Shown one piece after another: positions 34,049-45,845 of a DNA stretch of 64,000 nucleotides. A model generated the notes under the pieces. The model worked only from the letters and a program-made list of their open reading frames with translations. It searched no databases and was not told where the DNA came from. The DNA comes from Lepidostoma basale (taxonomy: Eukaryota > Arthropoda > Insecta > Trichoptera > Lepidostomatidae). The stretch spans positions 2,023,001 through 2,087,000 of the forward strand of contig JAHDVF020000734.1 of assembly GCA_022606425.2 (NCBI GenBank). The letters are read 5' to 3'. Each line of letters opens with the position of its first letter. Position 1 is the first letter of the stretch. The translations under genes were made by a program, and so were the position numbers.

Positions 34049-35128
34049 CACAGTGGGCTGAAAATGAAGCTTCATAGACTTAGCGTCAAGTACCTAATTT
34101 TGAAAAAAAATATATGCCTGCGTATTTCTTTACTAAATAGAAATGTTTTATGCCAAGTGGCTTTTTTTGATAAAGCTATTATTTAATAAGTTATTAGCGA
34201 TTTTCTTTTTTTATGTATGGAGATAGTCAGTTTTTTTAATTTTTTTCCTTATTCTTAAAATATCTTAAAAAATTGCTTTCTGAATCATAAAATTCATCAC
34301 AACAGCTATATTATCACTAAAGCCTGAATCTCGGAAACCTTCGGAACATTGACATTTTCAACTTTAAAATTACAAAAAAACGTTTTTTTAAATTTTATTC
34401 CTTATTCTTAAGCTTTCTTAAAAAAATGCTTTCTGTACCATAAAATCCATAATTTAAACTATATATTATCACTAAAGCTTGAATCTCGGAAACCTTCGGA
34501 ACATTGACATTTTCAACTTTAAAAATATAAAATAAATATTTTATGCACGCACGTTATTAAAATAGTACTAACTGCAATTGTATGTCCTTTCTTCCACACA
34601 ACCTAACTAGGTGAAGAGCTAGGCGCGTTTTTTTATATAGTGGATTCCCCGGGAGGCCTAATCTACTTGGAAGATTACAAAACTTTTGAATCGAAAATGT
34701 CAATGTTCCGAAGGTTTCCGAGATTCAGGCTTCAGTGATAATATATAGTTTATATGATGGATTTTATGGTACAGAAAGCAATTTTTTAAGAAAGCTTAAG
34801 AATAAGGAATGAAATTAAAAAAAAAATATATATATTTTTAAAGTTGAAAATGTCAATGTTTCGAAGGTTTCCGAGATTCAGGGCTTAGAGATAATATGGC
34901 TTAAGTGATGAATTTTATGATTCAGAAAGCAATTTTTTAAGAAATTTTAAGAATTAGGAAAAAAATTGCAAATAACTTATTAAATAATAGCTTTATCAAA
35001 AAAAGTTACTTGACATAAAATATTTCAATTTAGTAAAGAAATACGCAGGCATATTTTTTTTTCAAAATTAGGTACTTGATTTTCGAGTGACGCTAAGTCT
35101 ATGGGAGCTCTATTTTCAGCCCACTGTG
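34049..35128. mobile_element. Long-inverted-repeat element with CACAGTGG ends
   Basis: Both ends read CACAGTGGGCTGAAAAT inward, then ATAGACTTAGCGTCA and GCCTGCGTATTTCTTTACTA, and the pairing continues for more than 450 bp toward a centre near 34640. Each arm contains a two-fold tandem duplication of a unit marked by CTGAATCTCGGAAACCTTCG and TTGCTTTCTG. Non-coding. CACAGTG ends are like those of Transib elements; flanks GACGC and GAGGG could be a mutated 5-bp target duplication. Probably a non-autonomous Transib-type element, by inference. Confidence 0.75.
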
Positions 35129-35129
35129 G

Positions 35130-35900
35130 AGGGCAGGTCCTACATTTCACATACCTACCTAATTATTATCGAGTAGGTACGAGATACTGTTTTAATAAAT
35201 GGTTACTCCCCGGTGCGGGTGCGGGTCCGAGTCTGGTAGGACTTCAGGCGAGCAGTGAGGAGTGTTTGCTGCGGCGACATTCAAAGGTGATCTTATTGTG
35301 TGCCCTGTACCGCGTCGGTAATCTTTGTTTGTCCAGCTTATCCGGCTCGCGCGAGGGTAACGACGGATATACTCGTGTGTACCTTCGTATTGTTATTAGA
35401 CAATTCGCAATGCACAAACACATGTGACGTTAATACGAGTAGTGACAGCCAAGGGCTTAAGCCAAGAAGTTGGCGAGAACCAATCCTCTTTGTTCTCTGG
35501 GCCCAGTGTGCAATGCACCCAGTAGGCTAATTGAATGAATGACTTAATATTGCATTTGATTGTGAAACAAATTAGTTTAGTTACGAGATATTAGAGATTT
35601 AGCAGCGAGATATTTTATAGTAGGTGGGTATAGTATGACAGAGAATAAACAAAACCGAGAATCTTATCAGTGAGGCCATTAAAGTATATTCCTTCGGTAA
35701 TAAAACGGCAATAAAAACAATAGAAACGGATGCCCGCTGCTAAGCTTAGTCCACAATTATCTGCCGCCGTAAATTTGACCGACTCTTGAGCGGATCAGCA
35801 ATAATGATTTCTTAATGAGCCCACTGCCACTCCGGCTCTAGACGTTCCAGAGATTGGCGGTCTGGTGGGAGCCGGTGATGAAGATATTATATGATGCATG
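35130..35900. other. Unassigned spacer, candidate intron
   Basis: No coding region. If the exon at 35911-36084 is real, this is the start of its downstream intron on the minus strand. Confidence 0.4.
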
Positions 35901-35910
35901 CGATACATAC

Positions 35911-36084
35911 CTTGCCGAAAGCGAGCGGCCTGTGCCGTACTACATCGTGGGGGTCCATGGCCTCGCGCGGGGGGCGCGGGGAGCGCGGGGGGGGGGCGGG
36001 CGGCGGGCGCGCGGGCCCTAGCCCAGCTCGCGGGGGCTCTGCCCGTGCCGCCCCATGCTGCCCGCTCTCACCCCCGCATGGAAC
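35911..36084 (-). CDS. Candidate host exon, gene unknown
   Basis: On the minus strand, TTCTGCTGCAG (acceptor) precedes 36084. A 174-bp exon is open in one frame throughout, and CGGCAAG followed by GTATGT (a strong donor) comes after 35911. The exon is very GC-rich with Pro/Arg/Ala-rich coding, then ATGG in good context at 35958 followed by MDPHDVVRHRPLAFGK to the donor. Translation may begin at that ATG, with the upstream part as 5' UTR, or the whole exon may be coding (58 codons, phase 0 at both ends). I do not recognise the protein. No partner exon was found in the window on this strand. Confidence 0.45.
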
Positions 36085-36099
36085 CTGCAGCAGAACACA

Positions 36100-36595
36100 G
36101 CCTAATGTAATATCCCGTACTTCACAACATCTTCACGAGAGTATTTGTACATTCCTCATATTCCCTAGTCATCAGTGGTGGTGTTAACACATTTTAAAAA
36201 TCGTAGATCCTAAATAAAAGCGCATATCGATCTTTATATAAACCAAACTCGAACCGCAATAAATTCTCAATCACCTATCCCGCAGCTGTCGGACACCTAG
36301 GCCATGAATATTAACGAGGGGATGATCTTACCCTTCTTGGACGCGAGCGTGCCTCATGAAACATTCACGTTCTTAATAGTTAAGGCAATAAGCGGATCCT
36401 CACTGCGAGGAGTATTGGACCGAGTCGAACATTATCGTGTCAGCTTCGATGATTATTATTGAGTTCTTTTTAACAAAATATTGTACTATAGAGCATAATA
36501 CGAGTATAATACATATATTCTAAATGTGCTGTCTTCTACCACAGACGAGGTTGGTAAATTTAAACTGATGCGAAGAGTCTAATTATTCAAAATTT
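36100..36595. other. Unassigned spacer
   Basis: Upstream of the candidate minus-strand exon; no repeat or gene recognised. Confidence 0.4.
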
Positions 36596-36599
36596 AATT

Positions 36600-36890
36600 G
36601 TTAAATAAAACACAAATTTTCCTTTAACTATCAATATTTCTTTTATCTCCTTCAAAATAAACTTCTTTTGATGCAACACGCACACGCCAGCGTTTTTTTA
36701 GTCTTTTTATAGGAGCCTACAGTTCCTTTGCAAATTGTTTTATGGACAGAGGGGGCCAAATTTGGCGAATACGATGGTTGTTCGATGATGGTATTTGTCG
36801 TGTTATTGGCCAACAATTTCCTTAATTGTTTTTGGTGTTGTAGTCGTGGCTTGTAATGTAATGAAGAGCGGCGAGTGGCAGCCATTTTCG
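36600..36890 (-). pseudogene. mariner-like transposase C-terminal fragment
   Basis: Minus-strand LLANNTTNTIIEQPSYSPNL-AP preserves the block before the last catalytic Asp (usually ..PPYSPDLAP.D). It then jumps to KTICKGTVGSYKKTKKTLAC, the C-terminal end, with a deletion between. It shares its 3' flank with 32310-32563, so both come from one family. Confidence 0.6.
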
Positions 36891-36899
36891 CAGGTGGAA

Positions 36900-38535
36900 A
36901 TATCGATGGCGAAGAGAACGACCTGGCAGCAGTGGAATTCTTCTTCGTAGTGTCATATCTAGAAGTGGTGAGTGAAACATCGATGGTCGAAGGTCTCCCC
37001 GAGGAACTAGTGGTAGAGCAATACTATCACCGGGAGAGATTGTAAGCTTCTTTCTTCAGTTCATCTTATCAAATTCAAATGCAGAGAGATTTTTTCTATT
37101 AGGGAAAGTAAATCAATTTACGTATCGACAATTTAAAGACTTATTCTAAGTAATAAACACAAATCAATATATTATTTTAATTCTCACCGAGTTCCAGAAT
37201 ATCTACGAGTAATTAAAACGTATTTAGTAAGGTGAGGTAACCTGGGGTTGGCTATTCAACAATCTTCTGCGGGGACTTGGTTTTCTTATATTAAGTGTTT
37301 CATACCTCCAGACGACTCCTCTGTTGTGTTGATGGGGTGAAAGGGTCGCCTTATCTGTTTGTGTAACTGTAAGGCATATAGTGGGTTGGATAAACATTCA
37401 TTCCCAGTGTTGAGCGTCGGTGGCAAGTGACCGAACTGCCCATTTCATAATATTCTAAACAATTGTAATATAGGTACATAAAGACAATGAAATGAGCGGC
37501 AACCGCGTGGGCGTGATTCGATGAGAGCGGTTCATTCGTTTTTATGCCATTTCAGTCAGTTAATTCAAAACCAATTAAATTCAAGTTGAAAACCGTTTTC
37601 TCTTTCTTCAGGAGGTCTTCATCGCCGCCCATCGAGTCCCAGCGGCTTCAATTCTTCGCCTATATTGGGTGTTGTGGAGAACGGGGGATTTAACTAAATT
37701 CAGGAATAATTGTCTTGGTAAAACGAAACTTAAACTTATACGGCACGATAAAGATACAGTGTTCTGAACGTTATTTTACACATCAGTTTAGTCTCTGGAT
37801 TAAACTGCAATGACCATATTTCACCAATAATACCTAAATATTGAAAAAGAACGTCCCACGAACGTCGAGTTGCTAGGACCCAGGCTGACCCAGTTTCCGG
37901 CCCGTAGCGAGGGCGAGGGCGCGGGGCGGGCGGTCCGATCTAGGTGAACCGGCAAAATTGCAAATTCTCAACTAGGGAGGGAAATATTCCTTACAATTCT
38001 ACAACCCTCGTCACATCATATTACTTATCACAAATGTATCCATTGTACATAGTCTTCTTCTTTCTCTTCTCTTCTTTCTTATCTATTATACATATAAGAT
38101 AAGTGCATAAAATAGTGCACAGAGAGCACTCGTCACAAAATCATGGACATGCCTGTTTAAAGGAATGAAAGAAGTGTTGGGCTGCCAAAACATTTTTCTT
38201 TGTAATTTATTAAAAAAGAGGAGTACATACTGATGAGTGCGGAATGCACATTGGGATAGGTCGATAAGAACTGGCCGCTGTTCTCAGCTTGGAGGGAATT
38301 GTGCAATGCCACCTATTGTAGATGTAGTGAGTAGGCAGGCTGTTTGCACCGCGTTGTTTGTGAAGCATCACGGACGCGTACGACTGAGATAACTTATCTA
38401 CGTATGTACGTTTGTTGTCTACAATTACGCGGTGTTGTTGTAGTCCTCACTCTCGGTACATTTACCGTACCGTCCTACCGTCCAATATATCCGATGGTGT
38501 CGTGCTGAGAGTCACATACGAGTAGGTGAATCCAT
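36900..38535. other. Unassigned spacer
   Basis: More than 1.6 kb without a recognisable gene or element; likely unique host intergenic or intronic DNA. A CT-rich tract lies at 38051-38083. Confidence 0.45.
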
Positions 38536-38539
38536 TATT

Positions 38540-39320
38540 CGATGACTTCTCCGTTGCCTCCCCCATCAATCAAAATCTTCAACCTCTAATATTTCCCTTC
38601 TGAGTGTCTTCATTTCTGATACTCCAAGCGGAGTTTTCGTAATTGTGGTGTCCGCCCTGCATTTGTTCATATACGAGTATGTCACGATGTCACAAGTCCA
38701 CACCCAGATACTGAACTTTACCACAGGGACTCGAGAGAATGCTGTATTTTTGACTAGCAAGATGGAATGTGTATGATCTCCTCTCACAGTCTGCACCCTT
38801 TATTAATTTAATTTCCGATCATTTCCTCCACAATCCCATTCATGATAAGGCTGAAGAGAAATGGATTCAGACTACTGCCCTGTCTGATGCCAATATCGAC
38901 TCTTGCAAGATTTTAGAATTGACCGTCTATCAGTGTTGGAGTTTAGCATGTCAACTGTTTCTGGGGGTCGAACGTCAATTATACTCGATGGTCATTTTCT
39001 TAATTTACCTCATTATAAATACTGCACCTGTGGTCGATCCTTGTTGCTCTTCTGAAAAGTCTGCAGTGAGTTAACAGGGTTAGTTTTCTGCCCTTTCTTA
39101 ATATAGGGATTGTGATTCTGGTCTTCTGGTATATGAGCTGTTATTAAGATCTTAAACAATTTATACAGTTCTAGGGTTAGATATTCTCCTGAATACTTCG
39201 ATAATTCATTGCTGATATTGTCCACTCCAGGTGCCTTTCGGTTCTTAAGCTTTTTGATTGATGCCGTGATTTCGTCTATCCCAATTTCATCTACCTCATA
39301 AGAATAATACATTTCGGGTA
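38540..39320 (-). pseudogene. LINE reverse transcriptase fragment
   Basis: Read leftwards: DEIGIDEITASIKKLKNRKA then PGVDNISNELSKYSGEYL (39290-39190), the region before RT motif A. Then VDIGIRQGSSLNPFLFSLIM near 38880, the RQG..L.P.LF box. Then near 38650 KTPLGVSEMKTLRREILEV from the thumb region. The catalytic xADD box is not preserved and frames shift. Confidence 0.7.
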
Positions 39321-39399
39321 TTTTCCTAGTTTGGCTTCACCATTCTGATTTTAAATGAAACGAGTTAATGATCAGAGCCAATATTCTGTATTTTCCCTT

Positions 39400-39530
39400 T
39401 TGTTATAATAGAATCTATAATGAAAATAGCCATGTCATTAGATTCCTAAGGAAAATTCTGTACTCTCAGTTGACCCAAGGAAAACGTTCACACGGAGGTC
39501 AGTGGAAACATTCCAAGTTTTATAGTCAAT
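39400..39530 (+). pseudogene. LINE C-terminal scrap
   Basis: ILYSQLTQGKRSHGGQWKHS matches the start of the LINE fragment at 28070 (CTTACCCAAGGAAAACGCTC versus TGACCCAAGGAAAACGTTC). Only about 130 bp remain. Confidence 0.5.
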
Positions 39531-39559
39531 TTATGTATTCAATATTGTCTATGTGATCT

Positions 39560-40795
39560 TCCCATCTTTCGTGCGAAAGTATTAAAATATCGGAACGAAC
39601 TCTTTTTTCTGTCCTTTTCGACAGATGTCAATATTATGGTTGTTCAGCTCCATAATCATTTCTCGGCTTCCCTTATTCCACCATATTGACTGTATCGCAG
39701 CACCGAGGCTATTCTTTATTAAGGCATATGGCTATACGTATACGCTGACCTTGCTCACCGACCTCCTCCTTTCTCATCCGGGATCCAGCTCGGGACGGAT
39801 CCGTGTGGGACTGAACTCACAGGTTTACTGTAGGTACTCGTACTGTGTACTTAACTGAATGTTCGATTATGTTAGTACACGATGTGCACACATCATCATT
39901 AGACCCAGGACCACTGCGCGCTAAATGAAAAAGAAAACATCGTTCACAAACAGAAGAGGATCACTTGAATGTTTTCTTTCTTGTTAGTGATCTCGGCAGA
40001 GTAAGAAGCATATTTGTGCACGCGGTCTGTCTACTATCAGTGTTTTGTTTTCTCGTCCCGCTGTACCTATAGCTAGCTAACACTGGCACGTTCGATTCAT
40101 AATGTAAAATACTCGTAGCAGGTAGCATTTCTGAGGTAACGTTTTGTTTTAGATAATAGATTTTAATTTTAAAATAAGGCGGTCGCTCTCGGAGAGATAA
40201 AATCAATTTTTCAGTTATATCCATTGCGAAAAACCGAGGATTACGAACTTGTTACGGACGTCAGGCGAACTGAATTCCGAGTTTCGCATCCGCTTTGCTT
40301 TCACCGCAGTGTGCTAAAGGCGTCAAATCGAAATTGAGTAATGCGAAGTGACAGAGTTAGAATTGAGCATTAGAGTTTCAAAATGACGGGTTCTATTTTG
40401 AAACGGCGCCGAGTCTACTTGTTTGATCTTCTCATATAATACATATCTCCTTAATTTAACCAAATGACACGCAAAGGGGACGCTGGCGATGCCGATGGCG
40501 CCCTATTTACATTTGCAATAAAAGATTTAACGACGCCTGACGCATCCCAGTCGCCCCGTGGCAACACTCGCGTGGCCTAGCCGTAGGTTTTCTAGGTTCA
40601 TATAATATATACATACATAGGTACTGATAGTGACATGTACTTGTCACAAGGAATGGTCCAACAGCCGCCTCCCACTATTGGCTGTCAGCTGAGATATCTT
40701 CTGATTACAAAGACCCCAAATTAGACCTTTTTTAAATTTATGAAATATATGTATAGAAAAAAAAAGAATGGTCATAAAATAATATAATTAATATA
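39560..40795. other. Unassigned spacer
   Basis: No gene or family recognised. Confidence 0.45.
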
Positions 40796-40806
40796 GGTAT
40801 GCAACC

Positions 40807-42492
40807 TTAGGGTGGCCTTTAGCTATATAGCAAAATAAAATATTTAATATTTTTATAAGTCTCAATTATTTTCCTTTAGGGCTAGTAAGTTACTGATATT
40901 TTTTGTAATTTTAATTTAATAATAACACGTGCCCCAAAGGGGGTGTTAATTAATTTTACATTACTTAATTTTCGCAAACAATATTTTATTAATTTTGTTT
41001 CAAATTGTAAAACGTCTCACCCCCAATTTTTTTTCATTTAGGGCTAGTAAGTAACTGGTATTTTTGTAATTGTTATTTAATATTAATACGTGTCCAAAAG
41101 GGGGTTAAAATTTAACAACATTAGTTGAATTCTTAAATTTTCGCAAAAACTATTTTATTAATTTGGTTTCAAATTTAAAACAAATATTTAGAAGTAAAAT
41201 AAGTTAAACAATGCCTCAACCGTAAAAATAAATATTTATAACTGATAATGAATGGTTTGAGTGATATGGAACATGACTCCGATAGTATTGGCAATAGGCT
41301 CCCCATCTTGTGGTACAATATTGCAGTATTCTTACATAAGCTTCACACCTCTTTCGGCCATTTCATTGATAACTGTAGGCCATGTTGATAACCCTGAAAA
41401 GAATTCCAGTTCACAGGATCACGATCAATAAAATCGGACGAAATATAGTTATTTACCTACATGGGTTCATTCGGTTATTTCCTTCAAGTCAAAATGGGGA
41501 CGCTTGGAGCCAAAATACGTTGATCCCTTTTCTTTAAATGTTCTGGTCATCTTTACTTTTTGTTCAATAGGAATTGTATCGTAAGCCACGATTTCTTCAG
41601 TAGATACCGCAAATGTCCACTATTATCTCCATTTCTGGATGTAGGCCTCTTCAAACATTCTCCATATTCCTATTATTTTCGTCAGTCCATCCATTTCCCT
41701 CTCATAATCTTCACGCCAATACTCTGGGGGCCCATCTACCTGTTCCTTGTCTAGCGACATGTCCTGCCCTGTCCATCACACCGACAAGCTTTGTCCGGCG
41801 TCCCTCAGACTTATGCCAAGCATTGTCTCTCCATAGCCCGTAGTACATATTTCAGCTCGTGCACGGTATTGGCTATCCAAATTGGTATGTTTAGAAATAA
41901 CGTTATTGACCCAAGCTTGTTAAAAACATTGAAATATTCTTGGTTCGTGTCCGTACGATGTAGGAATGCATGCTTCAAAAGCAGACTTTAAAACCAATTT
42001 ATATACATATATATGGTGTCTGATCTTTTCCCAGTTTTCATTCTATAATATAATAATAAAACCCAACCACCACCGGTGCCGGTGCCGGTTGCAGGCAAGG
42101 TATAAAAAGCTACTGCCATGTCGTCTCCACTGCAAGAAGCCAATTGAGGGACTCCTAAAATATGATCTTGACTGTTAGCGGAAATATTATAATTAGTATG
42201 AGCTAATCATGTTTCTAGTTATTGTTTTAAGCAGCTTCAGTATTTACCATCCCAGTGGTACCGCTTCATTTGGAAGACATCGCAGTACTGGCTATGTCTG
42301 TTTTCCCGACTATCAGAGCTGTCGTGCCGAGTGGAATGAGTTTTCTATCGTGAATGCTATGTGCTGTTGGGTTATTTAGTACTGGCAACACTTAGAATTA
42401 TTTGAATGGCCCATTAGTTTTAGACCAATTGGAAAAAACTGAGGGGGTGAGACAAAAAAAAAAACAAAGTCGAAAAATAAGGGCCACCCTAA
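40807..42492. mobile_element. DNA element with TTAGGGTGGCC inverted ends, copy 1
   Basis: Begins TTAGGGTGGCC (40807) and ends GGCCACCCTAA (42492). It is flanked by TGCAACC (40800) and TGCGACC (42493), a 7-bp candidate target duplication with one mismatch. Near the left end a segment of about 165 bp is tandemly duplicated (TTAGGGCTAGTAAGT at 40879 and 41039). Near both ends GTCTCACCCCC / GGGGGTGAGAC is inverted. The interior has only short, motif-free frames, so it is probably non-autonomous. The right part recurs at 54297-55854. Confidence 0.75.
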
Positions 42493-42852
42493 TGCGACCT
42501 GTAGACATATTTTTTTGTTACAGAATTCCAGAAACAGACAGAGCTAGCACATTGAAATCATCAAATCCACCTATACCTGTCCTTGAATTATCTGTCAGCT
42601 GTGAAAATTAGTCACACTCTTAATTACTCCATAGATACGAGTATTGTTGTTGTTCATTGAAATTCCTTGGTAGAAAATTCATCGTAAACAATGGAAATAA
42701 AATAAACAAATCCACTGTGAAATGTATTTCGTTTTAGTAGTACTTATACCTACAAATCATTTCAATCTACTAAATGAATCTCTCAACACTACACTTTGGA
42801 TTACACAATCATTTCATTTCGAGCCCCACCATTTCACATACAATATTTAACC

Positions 42853-43020
42853 GGTGGTTGTCTAGGGGATAGAACGCACGGCTCCTGATCCAGGGGGCAT
42901 GGGTTCAAGCCTGGACACGACCAGGTTCCTTCTTCATAATAATGAGCTATTTTCTGCTCACATTGAAGATTGTAAAATAAATTCTAATATCATTGATATA
43001 AATCCTTGATGTTAAGCTTA
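42853..43020 (+). mobile_element. tRNA-derived SINE, family 1, copy 2
   Basis: The head GGTGGTTGTCTAGGGGATAG holds the A box; GGGTTCAAGCC is the B box. The body matches the minus strand of 24188-24356 (TTCCTTCTTCATAATAATGA, AGCTATTTTCTGCTCA, AAATAAATTCTAATATCATT). Dispersed repeat, not a functional tRNA. Confidence 0.88.
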
Positions 43021-43029
43021 AGACATTTG

Positions 43030-43785
43030 TATGCACTAGTGTCTATATATCAGAAGATGGCAGCGAGCTGTGAAGACTAGAAGGATAGGTAAGTGGAATA
43101 AAACTAAATAGGTAGGTATATGTTATATATGATTAAGATACTTTGGTGTAAATGTTAAAAGGGGTATACTTAAAAAAGAGCCCGAACTCAAGGAGTGACC
43201 AGAAAACAACGATTATTTGTTGTTTTAGTGTGGCGTAAAAAGTCTGTTATCTCACTTATCATCCTCTTCAAAATGAATCTTAAATATTTGATTTGGCTGT
43301 TCACAAACAACTCTGTCGTATATTCTGCGAATAAATCGAGTTACATTAGAAAATGTACATAATTAGGTACTAGTCTAACGCTCCCGAGATCTATCGCAAT
43401 ATCCACTTGAATTATAATATATAGGTACTCGTATTATTATTAAAGGTTGCTGATACTGTCAACGGAAACATGTGCATATCGCAATACTGGACTCTGCATT
43501 GTTGAAACCGTTTTACAAACGAATCCCATTGCGCCAGTTCCTCTTTGAGAGGCAAATATACTTAAAGGTTTTAGCATTTCATTTCACAAGTTTCGGGGAA
43601 ACCCTCGAGGCAGAAGTGAAGAGTGAAGAGACTTTCTGACTGAAGAAAAGTATCACAATCTCGGGCAGCGGGAGTACTCGCAGTGGGCAAGTCTTACATT
43701 TTTTTCTCGGTTGCTATTTGTGGAACGTCAATGTGTTGATGTGAAATTTCCCATTGAATAATACATTCACTCGGACTACAGCGAG
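43030..43785. other. Unassigned spacer
   Basis: Nothing recognised. Confidence 0.45.
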
Positions 43786-43789
43786 GAAA

Positions 43790-44600
43790 GCGTGTGCTCT
43801 CGGTGGTCGTTATACGACGCATTCGCTTATTTATGGTTACAAATACGAGCGGGTGTTGTGTTTCTAATATTATATTACAAGATGAGGGCCCGGAGGGTCA
43901 GCGATAAGCCCCCGAAACATGGCCTTATCGGCAGCCCGCCGCCCGCCGCCCGCGCCCCGCGGGTAGGGTACACGCGGCGCAGGTCACGGGAGACGACGAA
44001 TACGACGGGAAGAGTGATAAGAACAGTTAAGTACGGGAAAGTACTGCAGTTGAAGAGGATAATAAAAGAGCGCCGAGCGGAGAAGCTCTCACCAGTGACG
44101 GAGTCGCTGCTGTCCACACGACAAGAGGGGGTCAGCCGTTTCATCCGAGGCCACTGCAACTCAAACCATACACCACTCCGACAGGGAGCACTGGCACACG
44201 ACACGTCTCGACTCGCGGCTGCGGTGATTGTCCGGCGCGCCTGCCGGCCGATCGATGGGGTTGGTCACTATCGGCTGCTACTATCTCGGTGACAGGTGGT
44301 GACGCGCGAGGGCGGCCGGGCGGGCCGCGTCAGCAGCTGTCGCGGCGGGGTCCCGCGACGGAATGCGCGCGGAGAGGGGGCCGGGGCGCAGGCGCGACCC
44401 CCCCCCCCCAGAACCGCACACGCGCGCCAGCCTTTTCCGGGAAGGACGAATTTCCCGACTTTTCGAATTCGGCGTCTGACTGGAAATCATTCGTAATACT
44501 CTCTCAAGGTGACATAAATCACGCGAGACATGACACGGCTCGAGCAGATGCCAATCAGATTAATATCTGGTGGGTCCAGTGGAACAGTTGATCTGCTCGT
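43790..44600. other. GC-rich region with unassigned open frames
   Basis: Markedly GC- and CpG-rich, with open frames on both strands (plus 43792-44292, 166 codons; minus 44204-43875). None shows a domain, and GC-rich DNA gives long frames by chance. It may be a promoter or 5' exon region, for example of the minus-strand gene represented by the exon at 35911-36084, but there is no direct link. Confidence 0.35.
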
Positions 44601-44604
44601 GCTG

Positions 44605-45685
44605 TTCTAGCGGACACAGCACCGCTGGTGTCGGTAGTCGTAGCATGTTTACAAATGATTCATTTTATTTTCCAGGGATTCTGTAAGTTCATTGGCTCTG
44701 AAGAAAATCCCTAAATTATGTCTGATATCATAAGAGTAAGATGCTGGAGCTACGGACGTGGAACACAGGATAGAATACTAATTGATGCTAATATGAGTAC
44801 CTACGAGTATGTTCATTTCTGAAGTCATTTTTAAGTGGAATCGTTATATTTTAAATTTTTGAAACGTATAGGTACCACGAATAGAAGTTTATTTTTATAA
44901 ACAAAATATAACTTCGTTCTCGAACCCCAATGGCAAGTAATAGGTAGTCTACTATAGGTACCTACGTACCCTTGGTAGGTACATGGCGCGAGGAGGGCCG
45001 GAACTTGCAATAGGTACGTAGGTTCTGTGATCTCTTTAATACTCGTAGTTGGGACCCAAGACATTTTTTTGGTATTACGAAATGTTTTCAACCTTCACAT
45101 TTGTTTTAATTGACATTTTGAGTTATTGTATATTCCTCAAAAGCAATCATTAATTGAATTTTTTATATCCTAACTATTTCGTTTCTATTTTGATACTGTA
45201 GAGATGTTCAGTTATAATAGAATATGAAATATGTGTTAATCTCGACTACCTACATGAACCGAGTTACCTAATTATACATATATACGATATACTTACATAG
45301 GTACACACCTCCGTAAAAGGTCAGAAATAGCCAAAGTACCCATTGAATCATCAGATCAATAATATTGCTGCCAGGAGAGGGCTCATCTCATTGTAGAAGA
45401 GGTTTTGTTTTCATGTCATGCTGTGGATAATCTCAACTAACAAAACAAGGCAAACAGGGGGTCCCCTTCTTTGATTCATCTCGTTTAGTTTAACGTGTAC
45501 CTACCTAGGTACTTTGGATTTACTTTTTATTAATGAATAGGTATAGCTTATTTGTGTTAGTTACATTTTACACATTTGAAGACGTTTAATGAGCATTCTC
45601 TGGTGGATCTATCCCGATGGAAAGGGTATTACAGTACAGTAATGACCGCTAAATCACCACCGACAAGAAATGGTGGCGTGAATTG
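44605..45685. other. Unassigned spacer
   Basis: AT-rich with many TAGGTA/TACCTA words; no gene recognised. Confidence 0.45.
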
Positions 45686-45689
45686 TATT

Positions 45690-45845
45690 GTATTCGGTGC
45701 AGGTTGGTCCGAGGCGCGAGGCAAGGCGGCGCGGCGCGGCGTCATCCGCCACCCGTTCCCGGTCCCGTACACGGAACGCTGTTTTGAGTAAATCTGCTTT
45801 CAGCCATGCGCAATTTCGAGACGATGGGGTGAGGGAGTCTCAAAT
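45690..45845 (+). promoter_or_regulatory. Probable promoter and 5' UTR of the two-BTB gene
   Basis: A local CpG-rich island (GAGGCGCGAGGCAAGGCGGC region) lies directly upstream of the first ATG at 45846 in otherwise AT-rich DNA. No TATA box or initiator can be assigned by eye. Confidence 0.4.

Noticed and set aside
35891..36187. 98-codon plus-strand Gly/Arg-rich protein
   Set aside because: It is the antisense shadow of the better supported minus-strand exon.
43792..44292. 166-codon plus-strand gene
   Set aside because: No domain or splice evidence; long frames are expected by chance in this GC-rich patch with similar frames on the other strand.
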